Shown here: in pieces, positions 1 to 9,036 of the stretch
Layout: every line of letters begins with the position of its first letter
Position numbering within the stretch: position 1 is the first letter of the stretch
From: Agrobacterium sp. a22-2
GTDB lineage: Bacteria; Pseudomonadota; Alphaproteobacteria; Rhizobiales; Rhizobiaceae
Reading direction: 5' to 3'
Assembly (NCBI RefSeq): GCF_012276985.1
Contig: NZ_JAAXMM010000008.1
Coordinates: forward strand, 186,001 to 250,000
Length of the DNA: 64,000 nt
Position numbers and translations under genes: made by a program
Notes under the pieces: generated by a model
What the model saw: the letters and a program-made list of their open reading frames with translations, nothing else
The model's database searches: none
Told to the model about the DNA's origin: nothing

Positions 1-685
1 CTGTCTGCCCATCAACGGGGCAAAGACAGGGCAAGTCTTTGTGTTATTTCACCAAATTGCGCGCGACTGAAAAGCTGAATTACATCCGCTCGGTCGACAG
101 ATCGCTCAAACGAACAACGGCCCACTCACCGTGGCAGTTATTTGAACATGGATATGTCAGATTACCTCTGAAATACAATAGGGTTGAAGAATGGTTGCTC
201 GGGAGTTCGGCGGTCGACGCTCACATCGGGCATGCGCCTATAAAGCCCTGCAATGTTGCCTGGATCGAAAGACTTTTGCCGTCGCTCCCATGGCAGACGA
301 CAACGCGGCAAGGACCGCGTGAACCCACATCAAGCGGTCGGTTCAGATTCGGCTTCAAACATCTTCGTGATATTTGCGATGAGCTTTGAAGAACTGTGGT
401 GACGCTTTGAGCCGTCTGCTATCTGTCGGTAAAAGATAGGACAATGACCATCAAATGCCTCTGCGATGTGTCTCGAACATGAGGTGAGGCCGACGGTCTG
501 AGCGATCCCTTTCGGAAAGGCTGCCATCTGCTATGGCGCTTGATTTTTTGCACTCGGCTACGAGGACAGGGTAGGCCCCCTGATTGCAATACGGACGCCC
601 TCATCAGTGGGACCTCGTCACCCGCAACAGGTTTCCGTGAATGGACAACAGGCGGTCGTGGCTCTGGGAGAAAAAGGATTGCGAG
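1..685. other. Non-coding or degenerate leader region
   Basis: I see no convincing gene in this stretch. Short open frames exist on both strands, the longest from a TTG at 39 to 389, but none has a good ribosome-binding site, a recognisable motif or family-like composition. The stretch is less GC-rich than its surroundings, at least up to about 500. The last 20 bases hold an AGGA-type ribosome-binding site (about 675-678) for the ATG at 686 discussed under the DUF3095 gene. Confidence 0.5.
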
Positions 686-710
686 ATGGAATCGACGGAT
701 ACTGAATTTC

Positions 711-733
711 TTGCAGGCTTGCAGGCTTGCAAG
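711..733 (+). repeat. 8-bp tandem repeat at the 5' end of the DUF3095 gene
   Basis: Two direct copies of TTGCAGGC are followed by a partial third copy (TTGCAAG). Each unit is 8 bp, so gain or loss of one copy shifts the reading frame between the well-placed ATG at 686 and the DUF3095 body. This is the geometry expected of slipped-strand on/off switching, though two and a half copies is few for a hypervariable tract. Confidence 0.7.
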
Positions 734-1830
734 TATTTCGCAATTTCGAGGATGTGGCCGATCCCGCCGTCTATTGCGCCTTGCCATCGGGCTGGGCATT
801 GGCTGTCGCGGATATCGTCGCTTCAACCTCGGCAATCGACGCGGGCCGCTACAAGGCGGTGAACATGGCGGGCGCTGCCGTCATATCCAGTCTTTTGAAC
901 AGTCTGGAATCTCATGACCTGCCATTCGTATTCGGCGGTGACGGTGCAACCGTGGCAGTGCCGCCGAAGGGGCTTGATATCGCGACCGTTACTCTGTCGA
1001 AAGTGCAGCGCTGGGTTCAGGACGATCTGGGGCTGACAATGCGTGTCGCACCGGTTCCTCTGGATGATATCCGCGACCACGGCTTCGATGTCCGCATCGC
1101 CCGCTTCCAAGCCAGTGATGACGTGTCCTATGCCATGTTTTCAGGTGGTGGCAACCGCCGGGCGGACGAACGTATGAAGGAAGGGCAGTATGCCGTGCCG
1201 ACCGCCGCCATCGGTGCCCGGCCAGACCTGAGCGGCCTGTCCTGCAGGTGGAACCCGATTGAAGCCACCCATGACAAGGTCGTCTCGATCATCGCGGTTC
1301 CCAGACTGGCGCAGGACATGGAGGCCTTCAGCAGGCTCGTTCTCGATATCATAAATCTGGTGGAGGAGGATCGGCGGCACGGGGTGCCGGAGGATGGGCC
1401 GAAGCTCGGCTTCGTGCACGAGGGCCTAGGATACGAGGCGAGTGCCGGTGCCGCATATAGCCACCATATCGGCTTGTTGAAGCGCCGCCTGCAGGTGCTC
1501 GGCGAAGTACTGCTCGTCAAAGTGCTCGGCGTGCTTGGCGTAAACCTCGGCAGCTTCAGTGCTACGCGTTACAGGCGAGCCGTTGCCAGCAACACCGACT
1601 TTCGCAAGTTCGATGACGGCCTGAAGATGACGATCGATCTGGACCGGAACAGGCTGGAGACGCTCCGCCAGCGGCTTGAGCAGTCATATGCTGCAGGGCT
1701 CTGTTTCTATGGGCTGCACGAACAGGAGTCGGCACTCATGACCTGTATCGTTCCCTCACCGCCGTCGAACGATCATATGCATTTTGTTGATGGCGCCATG
1801 GCGGATATGCAGCCGCAGCCGCCCATCTGA
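727..1830 (+). CDS. DUF3095 family protein, apparent 5' frameshift
   Basis: The protein matches the DUF3095 family, uncharacterised proteins related to nucleotide-cyclase-like folds. Visible family landmarks are DVADP and LPSGW near the N-terminus, VADIVAST, GRYKAVNMAGAA, FVFGGDGATVAVPP and SYAMFSGGG. The in-frame start here is a TTG at 727 with no clear ribosome-binding site. A better start is the ATG at 686, preceded by AGGA, but it lies in another frame. Between them sits an 8-bp tandem repeat (TTGCAGGC twice, then TTGCAAG, about 711-733). Removing one 8-bp unit joins the frames and gives EFLAGLQVFRNFEDVADP, which fits the expected family start. The gene is therefore either switched off by a slip or starts late at 727. 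The family's function is unknown. The gene lies ahead of a sugar transferase. Confidence 0.75.
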   Translation: MQVFRNFEDVADPAVYCALPSGWALAVADIVASTSAIDAGRYKAVNMAGAAVISSLLNSLESHDLPFVFGGDGATVAVPPKGLDIATVTLSKVQRWVQDDLGLTMRVAPVPLDDIRDHGFDVRIARFQASDDVSYAMFSGGGNRRADERMKEGQYAVPTAAIGARPDLSGLSCRWNPIEATHDKVVSIIAVPRLAQDMEAFSRLVLDIINLVEEDRRHGVPEDGPKLGFVHEGLGYEASAGAAYSHHIGLLKRRLQVLGEVLLVKVLGVLGVNLGSFSATRYRRAVASNTDFRKFDDGLKMTIDLDRNRLETLRQRLEQSYAAGLCFYGLHEQESALMTCIVPSPPSNDHMHFVDGAMADMQPQPPI

Positions 1831-2030
1831 AACGGCAGATGCAGATGGGGTCGGAAACGTGAGGTCTGTTGTTTGCTTGTCGACAAAACAGCAGGCAATC
1901 CATCAAGACACCGCCGGGGACGGCCGCTTCTCCACGCAGGTTTATCCGACGAATTGGCATATTCACCCAGAACTTGCCTGGTGGTGGTTTCCCCGATAAA
2001 AGCCAGGACTTCCTTTCTTGGAGAGAAAAT

Positions 2031-3014
2031 GTGACCATCAGGGACAATCCACGCGCCATTGCCCGGGGGGTTATTCAGGAGAGCGTAGAAAAGGCATTGG
2101 GCGGGGATATGGACGGTGCGCAGGCACTGCTCGACAGCCTTGCTGCCGACACCGAACTCGTCGCCCAAGCTGATCTCGGCCCGCCGACAGTCCTTGGATG
2201 GCCGCGAAAGTTGCACTCGGCCAATTTGAAACTTGCCAAGATCGCCAGAGACAGGCTGCGGGTTACCGGTCTTCAGTTCACACTTGTGCCGGATCCTGCC
2301 GTCATGGCTGATGTCGGTCGCTACAGCGGCGAGGAACAACGCATCATCGCCCGGCTTGCCGGTGAGAAGGTGCCCCGCGTCCTGCACCAGATCTGGATCG
2401 GCGATTTGCCGCAGCCGCCGGCGGTGGAAGCCTGGCGCAAGCATTGTGCTGCATTCGGAATGGAATACCGGCTTTGGGGCGATGCTGAACTGCGGGCGGA
2501 GGGTTTTGACGAGCACCCGGCATTCTGCGAGATGATTGCGCGCAAGGATTATCCTGGCGCTGCCGACGTGGCCCGTTATCTGGTGCTGGAGCGTTTCGGC
2601 GGCATCTATATGGACGCGGACTGGTATCCGGCTCGCGACGATGTTGGTTTCGACGATTTCATCGCGCTTGTCGGGTTCACGGCGCTGGCCGCGGAGATTC
2701 CGCGGCTGACCAGTGCGGGCGGATTGCTGCTGGCCAATGCGTTCATCGCCACGCCCCCCGGTCACCCCGTGATACGGCGGATCGTGGAGGCGATACCGCG
2801 CGTGATGGGCGCCCTGCCGGATGCCCCTGCCTGGTGGTCCACAGGTCCGCTGATCTTTACCTATGCGTGTCGCGGTGCTGGGGTCACGCTTGCGACCGTT
2901 GACATGATGGCAGCCGTTGTGCCACGCGGCGCGCCGTTCGAGGCGGTTGATGCCGCCCGCAAAGACGCCATGTCCAGCGACCGAGGTTTCCTGATCGACT
3001 GGAAATCCTGGTAG
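2031..3014 (+). CDS. GT32-type glycosyltransferase with DXD motif
   Basis: Probable sugar transferase of the OCH1/capsular-polysaccharide glycosyltransferase group (GT32-like), using a nucleotide sugar in the cytoplasm. The hallmark KVPRVLHQIWIGDLPQPP is followed by YPGAADVARYLVLERFGGIYMDADWYP, where DAD is the metal-binding DXD motif. The GTG at 2031 is chosen because GGAGAG lies just upstream and the residues before it do not look like family sequence; the frame stays open back to 1869. Length 327 aa. The first 110 residues or so are helical and lack known motifs. It is convergent with the deacetylase-like gene only a few bases away. Acceptor and sugar donor cannot be read from sequence. 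Confidence 0.8.
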   Translation: MTIRDNPRAIARGVIQESVEKALGGDMDGAQALLDSLAADTELVAQADLGPPTVLGWPRKLHSANLKLAKIARDRLRVTGLQFTLVPDPAVMADVGRYSGEEQRIIARLAGEKVPRVLHQIWIGDLPQPPAVEAWRKHCAAFGMEYRLWGDAELRAEGFDEHPAFCEMIARKDYPGAADVARYLVLERFGGIYMDADWYPARDDVGFDDFIALVGFTALAAEIPRLTSAGGLLLANAFIATPPGHPVIRRIVEAIPRVMGALPDAPAWWSTGPLIFTYACRGAGVTLATVDMMAAVVPRGAPFEAVDAARKDAMSSDRGFLIDWKSW

Positions 3015-3017
3015 CCA

Positions 3018-3743
3018 TCAGACCGGGTCTGGCTTTACCCATTCGCAGGCAGGATGGCCCGACGTGATGGTGAAGAGCGCAGCCAGAAATTTCCAGGCAG
3101 CCGTATCGTGTACCAGGTGATGGGTCAGCACACCTGTGATCGGAACTCGGTCCATGCGCCCGATCTCCTTGGCGAATTCTGCAAACAATTGCGGGGCAGG
3201 GCGCCCGCCGCGGCTGCCGTGCCAATCCATGATGTCGACATGGGTGTTGACCAGACGAATGGGAGAGCCTTGTTGCTCCCTGCCGAATACCGAGAGGTAC
3301 ATGAAGCCATGTTGCCCAAGAGGGGGCAGGAGTTCTGCAGCAATGCGGTTCCACGGCGGTACCAGCATGGGAATGAAACGGGTGTCGTGCAATCCTTTCA
3401 GTTTCTGCAGGCCTGATTTCAGTTCCGTAAGGACGATCTCGACCGGACGGCTTGGTCCGAGTTCCTGCTTTTTCTCGCCGTCGGGCGCATGATTGGCGTG
3501 CGACCATCCATGCACGGCGACGAAGGCATGTGGCGCGGTGTCGAGCCTTCTCGCCAAGGCGTCGCCGGTATGCTCGGGAATGACGGCCAGCGTGACGGGA
3601 ATGGTATGGGCGGCGGTCATTGCCAACAACGCGTCAAGCGCTGCGGTTGGCATCACTGCGTCATCGTCACGGAGCCACAGCTTCACTTTCTGCCCCTGGT
3701 CGGCCAGGCGATCGAGAGTTTCACGCAGAAGTTGTTCGCTCAT
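3018..3743 (-). CDS. Polysaccharide deacetylase-like protein
   Basis: A 241-residue protein of the NodB-like/polysaccharide-deacetylase superfamily. The metal-site motifs RDDDAV (25-30) and HGWSHANH (78-85) match the D-D and HxxxH elements that bind the divalent metal and remove N- or O-acetyl groups from glycans. No signal peptide is visible, so it would act in the cytoplasm or on lipid-linked intermediates. Its stop overlaps nothing, but its start overlaps the end of the upstream GT4 gene by 4 bases (ATGA type), so the two are translationally coupled. Such small cytoplasmic deacetylase-like proteins often sit next to glycosyltransferases. The substrate is unknown. Confidence 0.75.
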   Translation of the reverse strand: MSEQLLRETLDRLADQGQKVKLWLRDDDAVMPTAALDALLAMTAAHTIPVTLAVIPEHTGDALARRLDTAPHAFVAVHGWSHANHAPDGEKKQELGPSRPVEIVLTELKSGLQKLKGLHDTRFIPMLVPPWNRIAAELLPPLGQHGFMYLSVFGREQQGSPIRLVNTHVDIMDWHGSRGGRPAPQLFAEFAKEIGRMDRVPITGVLTHHLVHDTAAWKFLAALFTITSGHPACEWVKPDPV

Positions 3744-4831
3744 AGGGGATACTCCAAGGCCGGAATCAGAAGGCTGGCAATGCGACGGCTGATCACAGGC
3801 AAAGAGCGTTCGGTCGCCACGAATGTCCGGGCAGCCTCGCTAAGTCTCAGCCTGAGAGGATGATCCGAAAGAAGCGTGTCAATCGACTGCGCGATGGCCA
3901 GACTGTCATTGGAAGCCGTCAGCAGACCCGTCTGCCCGTCCAACACGACCTCTGGCACGCCCGCCACATTTTCGGCGACGACAGGCAGACCGGCTGCCTG
4001 TGCTTCAAGAAAGGCAAGGCCGTAGGCTTCGCCGTGACCGGGCCAGACGAAGAGCGAGGCGCGCGAAAGCTGCCTGGCCACCGCGACGCGGGAGAGTTCG
4101 CCAAGCCATTCGATCCGGCCTGACGGAAACACGGAAAAGAGAGCTTCGACAGTTGTTCGCTCGGGTCCATCGCCGATGACGGCAAGACGCCAGTCGGGCG
4201 ATCGAACCTGCCGCAGCGCATCTGCCAGTGCCTCATAGCTCGCAAGCTTGTCGCCCGACCGCATCATCGCAACCGTCACCAGCCGACCCGTTTCCGGCGC
4301 CGATGGCAGGTCGAGGAATGACTCGGCATCGATGAACGGGGCGATGCGCGCAAGACGCGCGTTTGGCACAGCAGAGGCCAGGCCGGCACGGTCACGCTCG
4401 GTAAAGCAGATATTCACGGCAGCGGCAGCGACAAGATCCTTCAACGCATCCTGATGCCGTTCCCAACAGCCAAGGTTGCGGCGCTGCGAATGGGAGGCCT
4501 CGGCAGTGACGTAGGGAATGCCGAAACGGCGCGCGAGCGGCGGACCGATGAGATCCGGGGCCTTGTAATACGGATGATAGCAGAACCAGAGATCCGGCGG
4601 GCCTTGGCGCTGCCATTCCTGGCAAAGCCGGTCGATTTCCGCTGCGACCCGCAATTCGAGATCGGGCAGGACCGTATCCGGCGTCCTGTGAAAGCTGCGC
4701 AGGTGCGACGCGACCGAGACTTTATTGCCGGTGTTACTGAGGGCTGCCAACAATTGCCTCGCCATCAGGCGGTCACCGGAGGGAACCGGATGTTCGGGCG
4801 ATTTCAGCGGTGCATAGAAGGCTATCTTCAT
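3740..4831 (-). CDS. Glycosyltransferase family 4 protein
   Basis: A GT-B glycosyltransferase of family 4, 363 aa when started at MKIAFYAPLKSPEHPVPSGD, a typical GT4 N-terminus. The frame is open upstream to 5056, but that part is basic, low-complexity and overlaps the promoter of the dehydrogenase, so I reject it. The C-terminal half has GHGEAYGLAFLEAQAAGLPV, containing the E-x7-E donor-binding motif, and the C-terminus is Rossmann-like. It would add a sugar to a lipid or polysaccharide acceptor at the inner face of the membrane. It is coupled to the deacetylase-like gene and divergent from wbpA, suggesting a small polysaccharide or glycolipid locus. Confidence 0.85.
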   Translation of the reverse strand: MKIAFYAPLKSPEHPVPSGDRLMARQLLAALSNTGNKVSVASHLRSFHRTPDTVLPDLELRVAAEIDRLCQEWQRQGPPDLWFCYHPYYKAPDLIGPPLARRFGIPYVTAEASHSQRRNLGCWERHQDALKDLVAAAAVNICFTERDRAGLASAVPNARLARIAPFIDAESFLDLPSAPETGRLVTVAMMRSGDKLASYEALADALRQVRSPDWRLAVIGDGPERTTVEALFSVFPSGRIEWLGELSRVAVARQLSRASLFVWPGHGEAYGLAFLEAQAAGLPVVAENVAGVPEVVLDGQTGLLTASNDSLAIAQSIDTLLSDHPLRLRLSEAARTFVATERSLPVISRRIASLLIPALEYPL

Positions 4832-4985
4832 GACTGCGTTAAAGCCCGGTCCTGTCCGCGAGGCAAGGGGTGACACAGACACATCGGCACCGCAGCGACG
4901 CCGGCCTGCCGTTTTGCCTGCTCTTGACATCCCGGTGGGCTGGACGCAGGTGAGGGGTAAAAGAACCTGACGGAGCCTCCGCCCC

Positions 4986-6326
4986 ATGACATCTTCCGCC
5001 GTTGCGACCGTTCTTCTGACCGCCATCCAGTCACGCACGGCGAAAGCCGGCGTCATTGGCCTCGGCTATGTCGGCCTGCCCCTGGCGATGAGCATGGCAA
5101 AGGCCGGGTTTACGGTCACAGGCTTCGATATCGATCCTTCGAAGATGACCGCGATTGAGGCAGGCGAGAGCTATATCGAGGCCGTTTCCAGCCCGGTTCT
5201 GCAGGCGGAAACCGCAGCCGGGCGGTTTGCGGCGACGTGCGATTTCAGCAAGCTTGCAGACTGCGATGTGATTGCCATCTGTGTACCGACCCCGCTCACC
5301 CGCCAGCGCGATCCGGACCTCTCCTATGTCGAGAAAACCTGTCGGAAAATCGCCGAGACCTTGCGTGCCGGTCAACTCGTCGTGCTGGAATCGACCACAT
5401 GGCCCGGCACGACGGAAGAGGTGATGAAGCCCATTCTGCAGCAGACCGGACTTGTGGCCGGCGAGGATTTCTTTCTCGGCTTCTCGCCGGAGCGCGAGGA
5501 TCCCGGCAATCGTGATTTCGCAACCTCGACCATTCCCAAGGTAGTGGCGGGTGACGGTGCCGATGCGCGGGAACTGATGATCGCCTTTTACGGTGCCGTG
5601 GTGAAAACCGTCGTCCCTGTCTCGACCACGGCAACCGCGGAAGCCGTCAAGCTGACGGAAAACATCTTCCGTGCCGTCAACATCGCGCTCGTGAACGAGC
5701 TTAAGCTGGTCTATGACGCGATGGGCATCGATGTCTGGGAGGTGATCGATGCGGCCAAGACCAAGCCCTTCGGCTACATGCCGTTCTATCCGGGGCCTGG
5801 CCTCGGCGGGCACTGCATCCCGATCGACCCCTTCTACCTGACTTGGAAATCCCGGGAGTTCGACCGGCCGACCCGTTTCATCGAGCTTGCCGGCGAGGTG
5901 AATACCGCAATGCCGTATTATGTCGTCGACAAGGTGGCCGAGACCCTGGACCGGCGGGCCGGCAAGGCGCTCAGCCGCTCGCGCGTGCTGATACTCGGGC
6001 TGGCCTACAAGAAGAATGTCCCTGACATCCGCGAAAGTCCGTCGTTGCGGCTGATGGAACTGCTGAAGGAGCGCGGCGCCGATATTGCCTATCACGATCC
6101 CTTCATTGCCGAAATTCCCAGGACCCGCGAATATCTCGATCTGATGGGACAGCGCAGCGTCGCCTGGGACGAGGCAACGATCCGCAGCTTCGATCTCGTC
6201 CTGGTGTCCACGGATCACGACGCCGTCGATTATCAGAGCATTGCCGACTGGGCGCCGTTGATTGTCGACACGCGCAACATCTTTGCGCGGCGGCAGATCG
6301 TCTCCGCCAACCTTGTGAAGGCCTGA
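4986..6326 (+). CDS. wbpA: UDP-N-acetyl-D-glucosamine 6-dehydrogenase (WbpA type)
   Basis: NAD-dependent oxidation of a UDP-hexose, most likely UDP-GlcNAc, to the uronic acid, feeding surface polysaccharide synthesis. The Rossmann motif GLGYVGLP is at about 25-32, the middle-domain signature includes CVPTPL and ESTTWPGTTEE, and the catalytic cysteine is C277 in PGLGGHCIPIDPFY. The FYLTW after this site and the length of 446 aa fit the WbpA/TviB branch better than the UDP-glucose dehydrogenase branch, but the substrate is inferred. GGAG lies about 10 bases before the ATG. Followed after 4 bases by a small methyltransferase, so probably cotranscribed with it. Confidence 0.85.
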   Translation: MTSSAVATVLLTAIQSRTAKAGVIGLGYVGLPLAMSMAKAGFTVTGFDIDPSKMTAIEAGESYIEAVSSPVLQAETAAGRFAATCDFSKLADCDVIAICVPTPLTRQRDPDLSYVEKTCRKIAETLRAGQLVVLESTTWPGTTEEVMKPILQQTGLVAGEDFFLGFSPEREDPGNRDFATSTIPKVVAGDGADARELMIAFYGAVVKTVVPVSTTATAEAVKLTENIFRAVNIALVNELKLVYDAMGIDVWEVIDAAKTKPFGYMPFYPGPGLGGHCIPIDPFYLTWKSREFDRPTRFIELAGEVNTAMPYYVVDKVAETLDRRAGKALSRSRVLILGLAYKKNVPDIRESPSLRLMELLKERGADIAYHDPFIAEIPRTREYLDLMGQRSVAWDEATIRSFDLVLVSTDHDAVDYQSIADWAPLIVDTRNIFARRQIVSANLVKA

Positions 6327-6330
6327 GCCC

Positions 6331-6810
6331 ATGAGCCGCCTGGATGCCTTTATCATGCGGATGACCGCCCAGCGCGACATCCTCGATTTCATCGTCGGCA
6401 ACGTTGTCCTGCCTGACGGTCCGATCCTGGAGATGGGGCTGGGAAACGGGCGGACCTACAGCCATCTGCGAGAACAGTATCCAGAGCGCCGGATCATCGC
6501 CTTCGACCGGGTGGTCGGCGCCCACAAGAGCTCGATTCCGGAGGCTTCAAACCTGGTGTTGGGCGAGATCGGCGAGACGGGCCAAAAGTTCGTCGGCTGC
6601 GGTGCGGCGCTAGTGCATGCGGATATCGGCACCGGCTATGACGATCAGGACGCGATAACGCTTTCCTGGCTGCCGCAGATGGTTTCCGGAATGCTAGCGG
6701 TTGGCGGCTATGCGCTGAGCGGCCTGCCGCTGCAGGTACCGGAGCTCGAACGGCTGCTGATTCCGGCGCATCTTCCGCCCGAACGCTACTTCTTTTATCG
6801 CAGGTCATGA
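6331..6810 (+). CDS. Small SAM-dependent methyltransferase (Methyltransf_17-like)
   Basis: A 159-residue class I methyltransferase-like protein. Motif I reads PILEMGLGNGRTYSHL (residues about 30-45), followed by an acidic strand end (FDR) suited to binding the ribose of S-adenosylmethionine. Overall length and the N-terminus RLDAFIMRMTAQRDIL fit a family of small alphaproteobacterial SAM methyltransferases of unknown substrate. It starts 4 bases after wbpA and ends about 27 bases before the phosphoesterase, so the three genes probably form an operon. A role in modifying a polysaccharide precursor is only a guess from position. Confidence 0.75.
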   Translation: MSRLDAFIMRMTAQRDILDFIVGNVVLPDGPILEMGLGNGRTYSHLREQYPERRIIAFDRVVGAHKSSIPEASNLVLGEIGETGQKFVGCGAALVHADIGTGYDDQDAITLSWLPQMVSGMLAVGGYALSGLPLQVPELERLLIPAHLPPERYFFYRRS

Positions 6811-6837
6811 CGTTGCTTGCCCTGCAAGGAGACCACA

Positions 6838-8553
6838 ATGGCGGATGACCGCGATCGACGCTTTTCGCTCGCGGTTATCGCGGATGCGCATTTCCACGAC
6901 ATTGAGGGCGATTATGCTGTGCCTGGACTTGCGGCGGGCGGACGCCGGCTGGCCTTGCAGACCTGGGCGCACAGCCGTGAATCGACGCGGGTTTACAATG
7001 AAAGTGCCGCAGCCTTCGATAGCGCTCTCAAGACGATTGCTACGCGCGGCATCCGCCACGTCGTTCTGCTCGGAGACTATACCGATGACGGCCAGCGCCG
7101 CACAACGGCAAGCCTTGAGCGCCGGCTTTCTGACCATGAAGCGCAGTTCGGCACCCGCTTCTATGCCCTGCCTGGCAATCACGACATGTTCGGCCCCTGG
7201 GGGCGGCACCAGTCCCGGTATTTTCTGCAGCAAGACGGATCGGCAGTGCTGGTCACCAGCGACGGGCGCCATCCTGAACCGGGCAGCGTCGTAACGCCGC
7301 AAATGTATTGCGAAGGCTATCCGGCCGGTCTGTTGCCGATGGCGCGATGTGGCTATTTCAAGCGTGCAGAGGATCTGTGGTGGGAAACGCCTTTCGGAAG
7401 GGATGATGCGCTTGAAGCGCGGACGTATGAGGTCGTGTCTGCCGACATGCAGAACCGGCACAGGCTGGTGGATGCTTCTTATCTGGTCGAGCCGGAGGAG
7501 GGGCTGTGGCTGCTGATGATCGATGCCAATGTGTTCGAACCGAACAACGGCAGGTTCAAAACCGGTTCCAAGGGCGCCTTTATCGACAGCACCGGCGCTG
7601 GCTGGAACGCCATGCTGCGGCTCAAACCCTTCGTCTTCGACTGGATGCGCGACGTCAGTGCACGCGCCAGGACTCTGGGGAAAGTGCTTCTGACGTTCTC
7701 GCATTATCCTGCCATCAGTCCCTTCGAAGAGGTGGGAAGCGCCTATGAACAGGTCTTGTTCCCCAACAGCCTCATTGCCAACCGGATACCGCAGGATGCG
7801 GTTGCTGAGGCTCTTGTCGAAGCGGGCATTTCCTGCCACTTTAGCGGCCATTGGCACGTCAAGGCGATAAGCCGCCACACGCACGCCGGACGCGAGCTGA
7901 CCAATATCTCGGTCCCGTCGCTCGTGGCCTTTCCTCCGGCACTTGACGTGGTCTCGATTCAAGGCGGTGATGTTGCGATAGGATCTGTCGACCTCTCCTC
8001 GATGCCGCTCAATCCCGAGATCATGGCTTTCTATCGCCTGGAAAGCGAGCATGCCGGCCTGAGCGAGGATGCGGCGCTCTCAGCGGACACCTATGGCGAG
8101 TTTCTCTCCCGTCACACCCAGGCACTCGTCATCCATCGTTACTTCCCCCGTGAGTGGCCTCCAGACGTCGTTGCCGTGATCATCTCCATGACAGTCAGGG
8201 ACCTTCTCCGCAATTCGGTTACCCGTCCCCGCGGGGGAGCAGGTCTCTGCGAAGCCGTTGGATTCTCTGAAGCCGAGCTGAACGAAGTCGACGTCATCGG
8301 GCTCGTCTCCGACTGGTATTTGATCCGGCAGGGAGGCTCCATTGCTCTCTCCTATCTCGGGGAAAGACGGATTGCCATTCTGCGAGGGATCTCGCGACTT
8401 TATTTCGAAGAAGTCGAAGATGAAGACAAACGCATCATTGCGCACTACCTCGCCACGTTTTTCCGGTCTCTTACCTTCTATCTCAGCAGGGCCGCTGGCC
8501 AGATGGAAACAGTGTGCCTTCGCGCTGTCGCGGTGGATCCCCGGATCCCTTGA
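6838..8553 (+). CDS. Calcineurin-like metallophosphoesterase with unknown C-terminal domain
   Basis: The N-terminal two-thirds is a calcineurin-fold phosphoesterase with the full metal-ligand set: DAH (in VIADAHFHD), GDYTDDG, GNHDMFG, FSHYP and GHWHV. The remaining 180 or so residues (about 390-571) form a separate, Trp- and Arg-containing region that I cannot assign. The ATG at 6838 follows AAGGAG at a good distance; the frame extends a little further upstream without support. No signal peptide is seen, so the enzyme is predicted to be cytoplasmic. It follows the methyltransferase closely and may act on a nucleotide-sugar or lipid phosphate, but the substrate is unknown. Confidence 0.8.
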   Translation: MADDRDRRFSLAVIADAHFHDIEGDYAVPGLAAGGRRLALQTWAHSRESTRVYNESAAAFDSALKTIATRGIRHVVLLGDYTDDGQRRTTASLERRLSDHEAQFGTRFYALPGNHDMFGPWGRHQSRYFLQQDGSAVLVTSDGRHPEPGSVVTPQMYCEGYPAGLLPMARCGYFKRAEDLWWETPFGRDDALEARTYEVVSADMQNRHRLVDASYLVEPEEGLWLLMIDANVFEPNNGRFKTGSKGAFIDSTGAGWNAMLRLKPFVFDWMRDVSARARTLGKVLLTFSHYPAISPFEEVGSAYEQVLFPNSLIANRIPQDAVAEALVEAGISCHFSGHWHVKAISRHTHAGRELTNISVPSLVAFPPALDVVSIQGGDVAIGSVDLSSMPLNPEIMAFYRLESEHAGLSEDAALSADTYGEFLSRHTQALVIHRYFPREWPPDVVAVIISMTVRDLLRNSVTRPRGGAGLCEAVGFSEAELNEVDVIGLVSDWYLIRQGGSIALSYLGERRIAILRGISRLYFEEVEDEDKRIIAHYLATFFRSLTFYLSRAAGQMETVCLRAVAVDPRIP

Positions 8554-8730
8554 GAAACGGCGGTGTTGGCCACGAGACTGCGGGAAGATTCCGAGATCCC
8601 TGGCCGACACCGCCTCCAGCCGCATAGGGTGGTTTCCCGCCGTTCACCCTTGCCGTTGGTTAGCGTACTTCCAACGCTATTCCCTCTAGGGCGACCCGCA
8701 TCTCTACGAAGAAGGCAGCAGGACATTGCT

Positions 8731-8775
8731 CTGGTCCCCGAAAACTGGAACGTTCATAATTGGAGTTTTCCGCGT
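8731..8775. mobile_element. Possible IS3-family terminal remnant
   Basis: The string CTGGTCCCCGAAAACTGGA followed by an AT-rich stretch and GGAGTTTTCCG resembles the terminal inverted repeat of IS3-family elements found in rhizobia. No transposase frame and no matching second end are present, so at most it is a remnant. Recognised from memory only. Confidence 0.3.
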
Positions 8776-9036
8776 TAATTTGCCGACCGTTTCATGGCTC
8801 GAAATCGAGCGTGGCGCGGAAGTGTAAGGGAGGCACATGACAGGGATTTTGACGTGGAAAATCCGGTTCGTGGCTGGAGAGCATCCAATCGTCCGGATGT
8901 CGCCGGAGAAAGGTGTCTCCGCTTTTTCTGGGTCTTCATTTCCTGGCCACATCACCACGGCGGTCAGCCGAAGTCAGGCAGAAATTGCCGTTGTCCCAGT
9001 CGTCCGGATTTCCCGAAACACCGCGCTTGGGCATCA

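Noticed and set aside
39..389. 116-residue frame near the left edge
   Set aside because: TTG start, no ribosome-binding site, no motif and no coding-like composition.
5031..6401. Minus-strand frame opposite wbpA
   Set aside because: A shadow of the dehydrogenase gene, with no motif.
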